From Gordonia bronchialis DSM 43247 (GTDB lineage: Bacteria > Actinomycetota > Actinomycetes > Mycobacteriales > Mycobacteriaceae), in the NCBI RefSeq assembly GCF_000024785.1, contig NC_013441.1, positions 4,340,001-4,404,000 on the forward strand: a stretch of DNA of 64,000 nucleotides, in the 5' to 3' direction. Each line of letters opens with the position of its first letter. Positions within the stretch are counted from its first letter, which is position 1. This document shows, piece after piece, positions 19,870 to 28,804 of the stretch. Under the pieces are notes generated by a model. It did not search any database and was not told the origin of the DNA. It was given only the letters and a program-made list of their open reading frames with translations. A program made the position numbers and the translations under genes.

Positions 19870-20973
19870 TCAGCGCAGGGTGGCGATTGCCGACGCCCGC
19901 CGCATCCCGGCGACCATCATCAGATCGACCAGCAGTGACCGGATCTCGGCCAGCAGTGCCGTCTCGGAGAGATCGGCGTCGGCGACGAGCTCGGCGCGGG
20001 CCTTGCGCACGATGGTCCGCAGCAACCTCGTCGCGTCGGTCTCGTCGGGTTCCTCGCCGGGATCGGCCATCATCATCTCGCGCAGGATCTCGAAGGCGCC
20101 GGCCAGATCGGACACGATCTCGATCATCTCCGGCCGAACCGGCTCGCCGCGCTGCACCTTCCCCAGTGCGCGCCGGGCGATGATGCGGAAGTTGCGCACG
20201 GCGTTGTCGATGGGATCGGCAGTGGCCGAGATGCGCTGGATGCGCATCCGCGAACCCCAGTACAGCGGCGACACCCGCGACACCTCGCGACCTCCCCGCA
20301 TGTCCGAACGCATCGTGTTGATCGCACCCTGGGTACCGCGAGCGGCCTCCAGCGCCGCGAACACCTCTTTCTCGTCGCCGGTACGGAGACCGACGGCCAG
20401 GTGGCGCGCCGCGTCGCGCACCGTTGCGAGGACACCGGCCGCGTCGCGTCGGGCCCGCGATGCCGGGTTGACCGGGAGCAGAGCACCGACCAGGATTCCG
20501 ATGACCCCACCGATCAGGGCGTCGATCGCACGGTGGAACCCTGCGATACCGCCGGGCGGGAGCAGCGTGGCGACCAGCGCCGCCGACGACCCCGCCTGCA
20601 TCGGGATGAGCGGTCCGTCGTCGAGGAACACCGCGACTGCCATGGCCAGCGCGACCACCACGACGATCTGCCACGTTCCCGACCCGACCTGGGAGATGAA
20701 CAGGTCACCGACGAGGATGCCGATGGTCACCCCGCCGACCAGCTCCACCGAGCGTCGCCACCGTTGACTCAGGGACAGGCCCAGCGAGATGACGGCGGCG
20801 ATGGGCGCGAAGAACGGTAGCTCGTGGTCGAACACCTGCACGGCCACCCACCATGCCGTGCCCGCGGCCAGCGCGCACTGCGTGATCGGGACCAACGACA
20901 ACCACAGACGCCGGATGCGCTGCCGCAACGGGGCGGGCAGCGTGTTGAAGTACTTCCGCAGCCGGCTGGTCAC
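19870..20973 (-). CDS. FUSC-type membrane protein (aromatic acid exporter family)
   Basis: A 367-residue protein with a cluster of about six helices in the first 170 residues (ITQCALAAGTAWWVAV through IGGVIGILVGALLPV) and a helical cytoplasmic C-terminal half. This matches the fusaric-acid-resistance/aromatic-acid-exporter superfamily. The GTG start overlaps the DUF3151 stop by 4 bp, so the two genes are translationally coupled. Substrate unknown. Confidence 0.85.
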   Translation of the reverse strand: MTSRLRKYFNTLPAPLRQRIRRLWLSLVPITQCALAAGTAWWVAVQVFDHELPFFAPIAAVISLGLSLSQRWRRSVELVGGVTIGILVGDLFISQVGSGTWQIVVVVALAMAVAVFLDDGPLIPMQAGSSAALVATLLPPGGIAGFHRAIDALIGGVIGILVGALLPVNPASRARRDAAGVLATVRDAARHLAVGLRTGDEKEVFAALEAARGTQGAINTMRSDMRGGREVSRVSPLYWGSRMRIQRISATADPIDNAVRNFRIIARRALGKVQRGEPVRPEMIEIVSDLAGAFEILREMMMADPGEEPDETDATRLLRTIVRKARAELVADADLSETALLAEIRSLLVDLMMVAGMRRASAIATLR

Positions 20974-21422
20974 ACCAATCCGAGGTGACCGGCCGCCGTC
21001 GGATCACTGTCGTTGAGGAGATCCAGGCAGCGCAGGTATTCGTCCTCCTCGCCGATGGCCTGGGCGGCACGGGCCAGCGCCCCGACGGCGCGCAGGAAAC
21101 CCTGGTTGGGCTCATGACTCCACGGCACCGGCCCAAAGCCCTTCCAGCCGTGTCGACGCAGTTGGTCGAGCCCGCGGTGATACCCGGTGCGCGCGTAGGC
21201 GTAGGCCTCGATCACCTTGGCGATGTCGGGCTCGCCGGTGCCGGCCGCGTCCAGCGCGGCCTCGGCCAGGTGCGCCCAGGCAATGGAAGCGGTCGGATGG
21301 GCGGCCGCGACCGTGGCCGCCGCCGCGCCGTTGAGCAGGTCCGATTCGGCCTCGTCGTCGCCGGTGAGTAGTACCGGTTGCGGGCCCAGAAGATCTCCGA
21401 ATGACGTCACGGTTCCATTCAA
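20970..21422 (-). CDS. DUF3151 protein
   Basis: A 150-residue soluble actinobacterial protein (DUF3151) of unknown function: opening FGDLLGPQPVLL, helical-repeat middle (IAWAHLAEAALDAAG, ARTGYHRGLDQLRRHGWKG) and the signature VPWSHEPNQGFLRAVGALARAA. It corresponds in family and neighbourhood to Rv0360c, next to the Rv0361-like gene. It is the first gene of a two-gene unit with the FUSC protein. Confidence 0.88.
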   Translation of the reverse strand: MNGTVTSFGDLLGPQPVLLTGDDEAESDLLNGAAAATVAAAHPTASIAWAHLAEAALDAAGTGEPDIAKVIEAYAYARTGYHRGLDQLRRHGWKGFGPVPWSHEPNQGFLRAVGALARAAQAIGEEDEYLRCLDLLNDSDPTAAGHLGLV

Positions 21423-21606
21423 TCACCGCCGCCCGGCCACCGGACCTGCCTGTATCGACCGGAAGGTCCGATATCGGGCGAACGCCCGAATGCTGTATCA
21501 CGCCCGCATTCGCTAGGGTGAAGGTCGCAATCGGTCCGTGCGCTCGACGCCGGGGCCTGTCCAGGGTGAGGCGCACCCGAAACGTGGGAAGCGGGGTGGT
21601 GAGGTC

Positions 21607-23691
21607 ATGTCGAGAGCCGACGAGCCGAAGGCGGCCGTCACCAAGGCTTTTGCCGCTATCCGGCGCTATGGCGAAGAGCGCCGCAGTCGTCGCACCACGG
21701 GTCCCGCACGTCCGGGTGAACACGGTACTGCGCGTGCCGAGGACACCACATCCGACACACCGACGCCCACCACGCCGTCGGCCGCGGAGACGGTGCAGTT
21801 CGTCACACCACGGACGCCACCTCCTCCCCACTCATCCACGACCGACACCGCCGCCGATCCGGACGGTGACCGCAGAGAGGGCAACGACCCAGCCGTGCAC
21901 GATCCCCAGACCGACTTCGCTCCGGACGACACCGCGACAAACGACGCCGCAACAACCGGCACCGACGGCGAGAACACCACCGCCAACGGCACCAAGAAGA
22001 GCGCATCGTCCGATGACGCCGTGGCACGCCCGAAGCCCAAGGGCGGCCGGGGCATCGACAGTGCCACCCAGGTGATCCGTCGCGACGATCTACCCGCCGC
22101 GGCGGATCTCGACGACCTCGACGACATCGATCCGCTCAGCGATTCCGAGGAAAGCGACAGCTCCGAGAAGCAGTCGCGTCTGGGTCCGAGCGATTCCAAG
22201 ACGACCGTCATCCGCCGCGAGGACATGCCCGACACGAGTGAACTCGACGATCTCGAGGACATCGATCCCCTCGCCGAGGACGAGGCGGCCGAGGTTGACG
22301 AGTCCGCTGACGCCGGTGCCGACGAATCGGATTCGACGAAGACCGCCGCAGTGGCGACCGGGGCGGCCGTGGCCGCCGGTGCCGGTGTCGCCGTCGCAGC
22401 GGCTGCGGGTGATGACGAGAAGGCCGACGAGGACGACGGCGCGGAGTCGGCGACCGCCGAGTCCGAGACCACAGATACCGAGACCACAGAGCCCGAGACC
22501 GCAGAGTCGGACACCGCAGAAACCGAGACCGCCGACGACACCGGGACTGCCGAATCGGAGACTGCCGAATCGGAGACTGCTGAGGCCGACGCATCGGAGG
22601 TCGAGGCGGACGAACCCGCCGACGACGAGACCGCGGACCAGGATTCGGCCGACACGGAGTCCACGGAGGAGGCATCCACCGCGGAGGCCGAGGACGATGA
22701 GACTGCGGCTGATGAGACTCCCGCCGAAGACGTCGTAACCGAGGCCGACGCCGACGAGGCCGGTGACACCGACGGCAGTGACACTGACGGCGATGAAGCC
22801 GAATCCGATTCCGCCCCAATGGAATCGGAATACGCCGAATCCGCCGCCGACACCCCCGCAACCGCCGAGACAGACACTCCGGACGCCGCCGACGCCGACA
22901 CGAAGACCGCTGTCATCGAACGCCCTCAGGCGACCGACACCACAGAGCCCGACACCACAGAGCCCGACACCGACAGCGACGCTGACACCACCAAGATCGT
23001 GGCCGCAGCAGGTGCCGCAGCCGCAGCGAGCAACAAGACAGACACCACCAAGACAGGCCAGACCGACAAGAGTGCCGGCACCGACGAGCCGGAGTCATCG
23101 GACACCGCCACGACGGTCATCAAGCGCCCGCAGGTCGCACAGACCGACACCAAGCCGCAGCCGGAGTCCGCTCCCGCCGACGCGCCGGCGGTTTCCGAGT
23201 GGTCGACCGTCGCGCACGAGCCCAAGGTCATCCCGGGAACGTCGACCAAGGCCGGCGAGAAGCGCAATCGCGGCCGGATCATCGCCGCCACCGTCGCGGC
23301 CGTGGTGGTCGTCGTCGCGGTGGTCGGCGGCATCTTCGCATTCGTCGCCCTGCGTGAACCGGCCCCGGCCGACGAGGCCGCCGACGCGGCCAACCGGTAC
23401 ATCAGTGCCCTGTCGTCGGGCGACCTGAACACGCTGCGCGAGGTGACCTGCGGCCGTGAGCAGGCCTTCTACCAGAGTCAGCAGCCCGATCAGTACCAGA
23501 AGATCTTCAACGCACAGCGCGACCGCAATGAACTGATCAAGTTCGGCGAGATCAAGGCCGTTCGCGTCGACGGGAACACCGCCGTCGTGGAGCTGCCGGT
23601 CGCACCCGGTAATCGTCCGCAGGAACAGGAACTCACGACGATCAACCTGCAGAAGTCCGGCGACGACTGGAAGGTCTGCACGCCTCAGTGA
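21607..23691 (+). CDS. Large acidic single-span membrane protein with repeated T-x-V-I motifs (Rv0361-like)
   Basis: A 694-residue protein from the ATG at 21607. A short basic N-terminus (VTKAFAAIRRYGEERRSRR) is followed by about 500 residues rich in Asp, Glu, Thr, Ala and Ser. Then come one membrane helix at about 557-582 and a roughly 110-residue C-terminal domain of NTF2/DUF4878 appearance (YISALSSGDLNTLREVTCG). A short motif recurs in the acidic arm: TQVIRRDD (~153), TTVIRRED (~198), TAVIERPQ (~434) and TTVIKRPQ (~502); the first two are followed by a shared DLDDIDPL-type acidic stretch. Its position before fba matches mycobacterial Rv0361, which is far shorter. The next gene overlaps it by 4 bp. 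Confidence 0.82.
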   Translation: MSRADEPKAAVTKAFAAIRRYGEERRSRRTTGPARPGEHGTARAEDTTSDTPTPTTPSAAETVQFVTPRTPPPPHSSTTDTAADPDGDRREGNDPAVHDPQTDFAPDDTATNDAATTGTDGENTTANGTKKSASSDDAVARPKPKGGRGIDSATQVIRRDDLPAAADLDDLDDIDPLSDSEESDSSEKQSRLGPSDSKTTVIRREDMPDTSELDDLEDIDPLAEDEAAEVDESADAGADESDSTKTAAVATGAAVAAGAGVAVAAAAGDDEKADEDDGAESATAESETTDTETTEPETAESDTAETETADDTGTAESETAESETAEADASEVEADEPADDETADQDSADTESTEEASTAEAEDDETAADETPAEDVVTEADADEAGDTDGSDTDGDEAESDSAPMESEYAESAADTPATAETDTPDAADADTKTAVIERPQATDTTEPDTTEPDTDSDADTTKIVAAAGAAAAASNKTDTTKTGQTDKSAGTDEPESSDTATTVIKRPQVAQTDTKPQPESAPADAPAVSEWSTVAHEPKVIPGTSTKAGEKRNRGRIIAATVAAVVVVVAVVGGIFAFVALREPAPADEAADAANRYISALSSGDLNTLREVTCGREQAFYQSQQPDQYQKIFNAQRDRNELIKFGEIKAVRVDGNTAVVELPVAPGNRPQEQELTTINLQKSGDDWKVCTPQ

Positions 23692-24146
23692 GCAAGGGTG
23701 CGGCCGATCCCGGCGCAGTCGATCCCCGCGCGGCCCATCCGGGCCCGGTGAACAACCGCGTGGTGGACAGCAGCCCGCCACGCAGCGGCGCGCCGCATTA
23801 CGAGGCGCGTCCTGTCGACCCGCGACCACTTCCCGCGCGTCCGGCCGCGAATCAGCCCGGACCTCGCCCGACCGGACCGCCGGTGGGGCCGTGGGCCGGC
23901 CGGCAGCCACCTCAGCAGCCGGCTCCCCCGCGAGGCCGGGTGTTCACACCACCGCCGCCCCGTCCCGATGCCCGCCCCCCTCAGCCCAATCCCGCTCCCG
24001 CACGCCGGGCCGACACCCCGGCCCGGTCCCGCCGGGTCCGCCCGACGACACGCGGTCGGCGGCGCGTCGACCCCGAGGTCGTCGTCGCTGCACTGGTGCT
24101 GATCGCACTGGCGGTGGCGGTCATCGTCGGCCTGGCCACCCTCTGA
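23688..24146 (+). CDS. Proline-rich tail-anchored membrane protein
   Basis: A 152-residue protein: about 110 residues dominated by Pro, Ala, Arg and Gly, then a basic patch (RRVRPTTRGRRRVDPE), then one C-terminal helix (VVVAALVLIALAVAVIVGLA). The topology puts the disordered arm in the cytoplasm. The GTG start overlaps the stop of the acidic membrane protein, so the two are coupled and may act together. No family recognised. Confidence 0.7.
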   Translation: MSKGAADPGAVDPRAAHPGPVNNRVVDSSPPRSGAPHYEARPVDPRPLPARPAANQPGPRPTGPPVGPWAGRQPPQQPAPPRGRVFTPPPPRPDARPPQPNPAPARRADTPARSRRVRPTTRGRRRVDPEVVVAALVLIALAVAVIVGLATL

Positions 24147-24165
24147 CTCGACAGACCGAAACCAA

Positions 24166-24198
24166 GCGGGCCGCCACGACGATGTCGTGACGGCCCGC
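24166..24198. terminator. Bidirectional hairpin terminator
   Basis: 15-bp arms (GCGGGCCGCCACGAC and GTCGTGACGGCCCGC, one mismatch) around a GAT loop, placed between convergent genes. There is no U-tract on either side, as is common in high-GC actinobacteria. Confidence 0.7.
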
Positions 24199-24213
24199 GT
24201 TGACGGCTGCTGA

Positions 24214-25248
24214 TCAGGCGCTGATCGACTTACCCACCGACTTGAGGTCGGTGCACGCCTCGACGACGCGCTCACTCATGCTGGCCTCGGCCTTCTTGGA
24301 CCAGACCCGCGGATCGTAGGTCTTCTTGTTGCCGACCTCGCCGTCCACCTTCAGCACACCGTCGTAGTTCTCGAACATGTGCCCGGCGACGGGGCGGGTG
24401 TAGGCGTACTGGGTGTCGGTGTCGACGTTCATCTTGACGACGCCGTAGCTCAGTGCTTCCTCGATCTCGCTCTTGAGCGAACCCGAACCGCCGTGGAAGA
24501 CGAAGTCGAAGGGCTTGGAACCCTCGGCGAGCCCGAGCTTCTTGACCGCGACCTCCTGGCCGGTCTTGAGCACGTCGGGACGCAGCTTGACGTTGCCGGG
24601 CTTGTACACGCCGTGCACGTTGCCGAAGGTCGCGGCCAGCAGGTAGTGGCCCTTCTCACCGGTGCCCAGCGCGTCGACGGTCTTCTCGAAGTCCTCGGGC
24701 GTGGTGAACAGCTTGTCGTTGATCTCGGCTTCGACGCCGTCCTCCTCACCGCCGACGACGCCGATCTCGCACTCGAGGATGATCTTGGCCGCGGCAGCCT
24801 TGGCCAGCAGGTCCTGGGCGATCTCCAGGTTCTCGTCGAGGGGCACGGCGCTGCCGTCCCACATGTGCGACTGGAACAGCGGGTCCTTGCCGGCGTCGAC
24901 GCGCTCCTGCGAGATGGCGAGCAGCGGACGCACGTAGGTGTCGAGCTTGTCCTTGGGACAGTGATCGGTGTGCAGCGCGATCGTCACGTCGTACTTGGCG
25001 GCGATGACGTGCGCGAACTCGGCCAGCGCCACCGCGCCGGTCACCATGTCCTTCACCCCGAGGCCGGAACCGAATTCGGCGCCACCCGTGGAGATCTGGA
25101 TGATGCCGTCACTGCCGGCGTCCGCGAAACCCTTGATCGCGGCGTTGATCGTCGACGAGGAGGTGCAGTTGATCGCCGGAAACGCGTAGCCCCCCTCCTT
25201 GGCCTTCTTGAACATCTCGGAATACTGATCGGGGGTGGCAATAGGCAT
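24214..25248 (-). CDS. fba: Class II fructose-bisphosphate aldolase
   Basis: Zinc-dependent aldolase that splits fructose-1,6-bisphosphate in glycolysis and reverses it in gluconeogenesis. Full length at 344 residues. It shows the zinc-binding HTDHCPKD, the glutamate-bearing ILECEIGVVGGEEDG, the GNVHGVY histidine, the FHGGSGS loop and the NVDTDTQYA motif. It is divergent from the DedA genes, as in mycobacteria (Rv0363c/Rv0364), with 188 bp between the starts for promoters. Confidence 0.98.
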   Translation of the reverse strand: MPIATPDQYSEMFKKAKEGGYAFPAINCTSSSTINAAIKGFADAGSDGIIQISTGGAEFGSGLGVKDMVTGAVALAEFAHVIAAKYDVTIALHTDHCPKDKLDTYVRPLLAISQERVDAGKDPLFQSHMWDGSAVPLDENLEIAQDLLAKAAAAKIILECEIGVVGGEEDGVEAEINDKLFTTPEDFEKTVDALGTGEKGHYLLAATFGNVHGVYKPGNVKLRPDVLKTGQEVAVKKLGLAEGSKPFDFVFHGGSGSLKSEIEEALSYGVVKMNVDTDTQYAYTRPVAGHMFENYDGVLKVDGEVGNKKTYDPRVWSKKAEASMSERVVEACTDLKSVGKSISA

Positions 25249-25436
25249 TTCACGTCCTCCAACCGGATGGGTGTGTAGGTGGATTCACGCGGCTGCACCG
25301 CTTGGTTTCGCCGTGTGGGTTCACGCTGCGAGTTGGTCACTCCTGTTCAGTATGTCAAGACCGTTGCGCCGCCGCGCACACACCGTCGCCTCGCACCAAG
25401 GAAACCCTCAGGAACCGCCAGGTACCCTTGGGTCCC

Positions 25437-26159
25437 GTGACAGACTTCGCTTTTGCCGCAAATACGACAAACCTGGCTTTGCTGCCGGGTTTCCTGGATC
25501 CGGTCAACCTCCTGAACTCCTTCGGCACCTGGATCCTGGCCGGATTGCTGCTGGTCGTGTTCATCGAGTCGGGACTACTGTTTCCGCTGCTTCCGGGTGA
25601 CTCGCTGCTGTTCACCGCAGGCCTGATCGTGGCCGCGAAGTCCGCCGACATCGAGCCGTTCGCACCGCTGTGGCTGCTGCTTATCACCATTCCGATTGCC
25701 GCCTTCTTCGGCGATCAGGTGGGGTATCTGATCGGCAACCGCGTCGGATACTCGCTGTTCAAACCCAATGCGCGGGTCCTCAAAGAGCGCTACATCATCG
25801 AGGCCCACGAGTTCTTCGAGAAGCACGGCCCCATCACCATCGTGCTGGCCAGATTCGTGCCGATCGTGCGGACCTACGCGCCGCTGGTCGCCGGGGCGGC
25901 CAAGATGCGCTACCCGGTGTTCCTCACCTACAACATCGTCGGCGCGGTGGCCTGGGGTGCAGGTGTCACGCTGCTCGGCTACTTCCTCGGCCAGATCGCG
26001 TTCATCCGCGACAACGTCGACTACATCTTCCTGCTCATCGTGTTCGTATCGGTCCTGCCGATCATCTCCGAGGTGGGCAAACGCATCATCCGGTCGCGCC
26101 GCACCCCGGTCGAGGAGCCGCTCGATCCCGCCCCGCAGTCGGCTCCGACGAATCGGTGA
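25437..26159 (+). CDS. DedA family membrane protein (copy 1)
   Basis: A 240-residue polytopic protein with DedA hallmarks: FIESGLLFPLLPGDSLLF, then GDQVGYLIGNRVG, the EAHEFFEKHG segment and the ARFVPIVRTYAPLVAGAAKM motif with its functional arginines. The family transports or flips undecaprenyl phosphate or phospholipids across the inner membrane. The GTG at 25437 gives the normal length. A second, similar DedA gene begins 39 bp downstream, so this is a tandem pair. Confidence 0.93.
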   Translation: MTDFAFAANTTNLALLPGFLDPVNLLNSFGTWILAGLLLVVFIESGLLFPLLPGDSLLFTAGLIVAAKSADIEPFAPLWLLLITIPIAAFFGDQVGYLIGNRVGYSLFKPNARVLKERYIIEAHEFFEKHGPITIVLARFVPIVRTYAPLVAGAAKMRYPVFLTYNIVGAVAWGAGVTLLGYFLGQIAFIRDNVDYIFLLIVFVSVLPIISEVGKRIIRSRRTPVEEPLDPAPQSAPTNR

Positions 26160-26198
26160 ATGGCAAACTCACAGGCTGACCGCGTAGCCTGATGAGCC

Positions 26199-26945
26199 GT
26201 GATCGAAACAGCGCTGCCCACTGCGTTGGCAACAACGACGACCGATGTCGCCCTCATGCCGGGTTTCATGGACCCGGTCACCCTGCTCGGATACTTCGGC
26301 GGCTTCGCGTTCTGGGGTCTTCTGCTGGTCATTCTGATCGAATCGGGTGTCCTGTTCCCCGTTCTGCCGGGTGACTCTCTGCTGTTCGTCGCGGGCATGG
26401 TGGTCGCGGCCGGCGGCAAGGACGGCGTCGAGAGTTTCGCGACGCTGTGGCAACTGCTGATCTTCATCCCGATCGCCGCGATCATCGGCGGGCAGATCGG
26501 CTACTGGATCGGCCGTTACGTCGGCACCAGCATGTTCAAACCCGACGCCCGGTTCCTCAAGGAGCGCTATCTCACCGAGGCGCACGAGTTCTTCGAGAAG
26601 CACGGACCCGTCACCATCTTCCTGGCGCGTTTCGTGCCCATCGTGCGAACCATCGCACCCATCGTCGCCGGCGCGGCTCGCATGAAGTACCCGGTCTTCT
26701 TCATCTACAACGTTCTCGGTGCCATCGTCTGGGGTGCGGGTATCACGCTGCTCGGGTACTGGCTCGGCCGGTTCGAGATCGTGCAGAAGCTCATCGAACC
26801 CATCTTCATCCTCATCGTCGTGCTGTCGGTGGCGCCGATGTTGATCGAGTGGTATCGCCGACGCCGCGCGGCCAAACGGCTGGCGGCCATGCATCCCGAC
26901 ATGGTGTCGCCGGCCGAGCGTGAACCCAAGACCGACACGGTCTGA
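26199..26945 (+). CDS. DedA family membrane protein (copy 2)
   Basis: A 248-residue paralogue of the preceding gene, with parallel motifs: LIESGVLFPVLPGDSLLF, GGQIGYWIGRYVG, EAHEFFEKHGP and ARFVPIVRTIAPIVAGAARM. Even the opening LMPGFMDPV matches LLPGFLDPV in copy 1, which points to tandem duplication. GTG start. The MOSC gene begins 1 bp after its stop, so all three are probably one transcript. Confidence 0.93.
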   Translation: MIETALPTALATTTTDVALMPGFMDPVTLLGYFGGFAFWGLLLVILIESGVLFPVLPGDSLLFVAGMVVAAGGKDGVESFATLWQLLIFIPIAAIIGGQIGYWIGRYVGTSMFKPDARFLKERYLTEAHEFFEKHGPVTIFLARFVPIVRTIAPIVAGAARMKYPVFFIYNVLGAIVWGAGITLLGYWLGRFEIVQKLIEPIFILIVVLSVAPMLIEWYRRRRAAKRLAAMHPDMVSPAEREPKTDTV

Positions 26946-26946
26946 C

Positions 26947-27927
26947 ATGCGCGTCTCGGCGCTGTGGCGCTACCCGGTGAAGTCGATGGCCGGGGAGTCG
27001 GCAGATAACCTCGATCTCGATCGGCAACGCCCTCGTGGCGATCGGCTGTGGGCGCTGCACGACGTGGAACGCGACGTCACCGTCACCGCCCGTCGCCTGC
27101 CCGGTGTCCTGCTGTGTTCGGCACGATACGCGTCGCAGCCGACCATCGATTCCGGCCCTGGCAACGTCCCGCCGGTGATCATCACCCTGCCCGACGGAGC
27201 CGAGGTGCCCAGCGGCGACCCGGGTGTCCATGCGGTGTTGTCGTCGGCGCTCGATCATGACGTCCGCCTCGTCGCCCTGCCCGCGGACCCCAAAGCCCAC
27301 CGGATGTCGTGGCGGGAGCGGGTGGCGGCCGCCCGCGGCCTCACCACCGATCTCGGGATCCGCGCCGACGAGCAACTACCCAAACTCTCCGACATGGACC
27401 CGCGCGCACTGCTGACACTGACCCGCAACGCCACCCCGCCGGGCAGCTTCGTCGACCTCTGCCCGGTGCATCTGGTCACCGAATCCAGCTTGGCGACCGT
27501 CGGTCGCGAGTCCGATTGTGAGGTACCGGATGCGCGGCGCTTCCGCCCCAACATCCTCGTCGCCGACGCCCCCGAGGGACTTCCCGAGGCCGAGTGGGCC
27601 GGATCGACCGTTGCCCTCGGCGACAGTGCACGCCTGCACATCGTGATGAAGACCGTTCGCTGCGTGGTCCCGAGCCGCCAACACGACGGCCTACCTCTGG
27701 AGAAGGGCCTGACCCGCGCGGTCGCCACCGTCGGCGGTCGCTACCTCGGCGCCTACGCCGACATCGCCCGAACCGGCCGGATCACCGTGGGCGACCCGAT
27801 CCGCGTGACCGGGCCCCGCGAACCCGGTCGGCTCGGCAAGGCCGCCGCGACCGCCCGGACCGCGACGCTCGACACCCTCAACCGTCTGGCCGAACTCCCC
27901 CGCCGAGGCCGCCACCCCGTCGGCTGA
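26947..27927 (+). CDS. MOSC domain protein (molybdenum-cofactor sulfurase C-terminal-like)
   Basis: A 326-residue protein with the N-terminal MOSC_N beta-barrel (VSALWRYPVKSMAGES) and a C-terminal MOSC domain (FRPNILVADAPEG, then VMKTVRCVVPS with the conserved cysteine). The family binds molybdenum cofactor or carries sulphur; examples are YiiM and mARC. The ATG at 26947 is immediately downstream of the second DedA stop. The exact reaction is not predictable. Confidence 0.88.
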   Translation: MRVSALWRYPVKSMAGESADNLDLDRQRPRGDRLWALHDVERDVTVTARRLPGVLLCSARYASQPTIDSGPGNVPPVIITLPDGAEVPSGDPGVHAVLSSALDHDVRLVALPADPKAHRMSWRERVAAARGLTTDLGIRADEQLPKLSDMDPRALLTLTRNATPPGSFVDLCPVHLVTESSLATVGRESDCEVPDARRFRPNILVADAPEGLPEAEWAGSTVALGDSARLHIVMKTVRCVVPSRQHDGLPLEKGLTRAVATVGGRYLGAYADIARTGRITVGDPIRVTGPREPGRLGKAAATARTATLDTLNRLAELPRRGRHPVG

Positions 27928-28126
27928 ACCTGGCAGGTGCCCGAGCAACCGATGTCGGGCACAAACCACACGAATACAGCCCGGGGCGTTCATATGTCGT
28001 ATGCCGGAGGCTATTGGTGGAGTTTGTGCCCACGGTGACCCGGCACCCGGCCGGGGAGTCGAGAGGAACGGACTGCGGCGTACCGAAACCGCTCGAAAGC
28101 CGACAATGTCAGCGCCCCAACATCAT

Positions 28127-28804
28127 TCACCAAGCCGACCCGAGATCGGCATGCTGCCGAACCCAGCTGTGCATGGCGATCCCGGCGGCCACCCCGGCGT
28201 TGATCGAGCGGGTCGATCCGAACTGCGCGATGGACACCGTCAGGTCGGCCTGCGCCTGCGCATCGTCGCTGACACCAGGCCCCTCCTGACCGAACAGCAG
28301 GACACACTCTCGAGGCAGCTCGACGGTCTCCAGCGGCCGCGCGCCCGGGGTGTTGTCGACGGCCACCACCGACAGCCCCGCCACGCGCGCCCACGCGAGG
28401 AGATCACTCACCGTCTCGTGATGCATCAGATGCTGATAGCGGTCGGTGACCATCGCGCCGCGCCGGTTCCAGCGTCGTCGTCCGACGATGTGCACCGCAG
28501 CCGCGGCGAAGGCATTGGCGGTGCGCACCACGGTCCCGATGTTGGCGTCATGCGCGAAGTTCTCGATCGCGACGTGGAACGGATGGCGGCGGGTATCGAG
28601 GTCGGCGACGATGGCCTCCCGCGTCCAGTACCGGTAGGCGTCGACCACGTTGCGGGTGTCGCCCTCGGCGAGAAGCTCCGGATCGTAATGCGCGTCGGTG
28701 GGAGCCGGCGTGCCGTGCTCGAGTTCCCACGGTCCGACGCCGACCTTCGGGCCGGTGGCCGGCTGCCACTCGGTCGGTCCCGGTTCGGACGCGTCGTCAG
28801 GCAA
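28127..28804 (-). CDS. TrmH/SpoU-family RNA 2'-O-methyltransferase
   Basis: A 225-residue SPOUT methyltransferase. Motifs 1 to 3 are present: IENFAHDANIGTVVRTANAF, then LLFGQEGPGVS, and the knot-forming SIAQFGSTRSINAGVAAGIA. It uses S-adenosylmethionine to methylate a tRNA or rRNA ribose. Its start overlaps the pyrE stop by 8 bp, the same pairing as Rv0380c with pyrE in mycobacteria. Confidence 0.92.
   Translation of the reverse strand: MPDDASEPGPTEWQPATGPKVGVGPWELEHGTPAPTDAHYDPELLAEGDTRNVVDAYRYWTREAIVADLDTRRHPFHVAIENFAHDANIGTVVRTANAFAAAAVHIVGRRRWNRRGAMVTDRYQHLMHHETVSDLLAWARVAGLSVVAVDNTPGARPLETVELPRECVLLFGQEGPGVSDDAQAQADLTVSIAQFGSTRSINAGVAAGIAMHSWVRQHADLGSAW

Noticed and set aside
21666..22916. 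416-codon Ser/Val-rich frame on the minus strand
   Set aside because: Mirror of the Asp/Glu/Thr repeats in the acidic membrane protein; no start signal or motif.
24379..25278. 299-codon frame on the plus strand
   Set aside because: Antisense to fba, which is certain; no recognisable domain.
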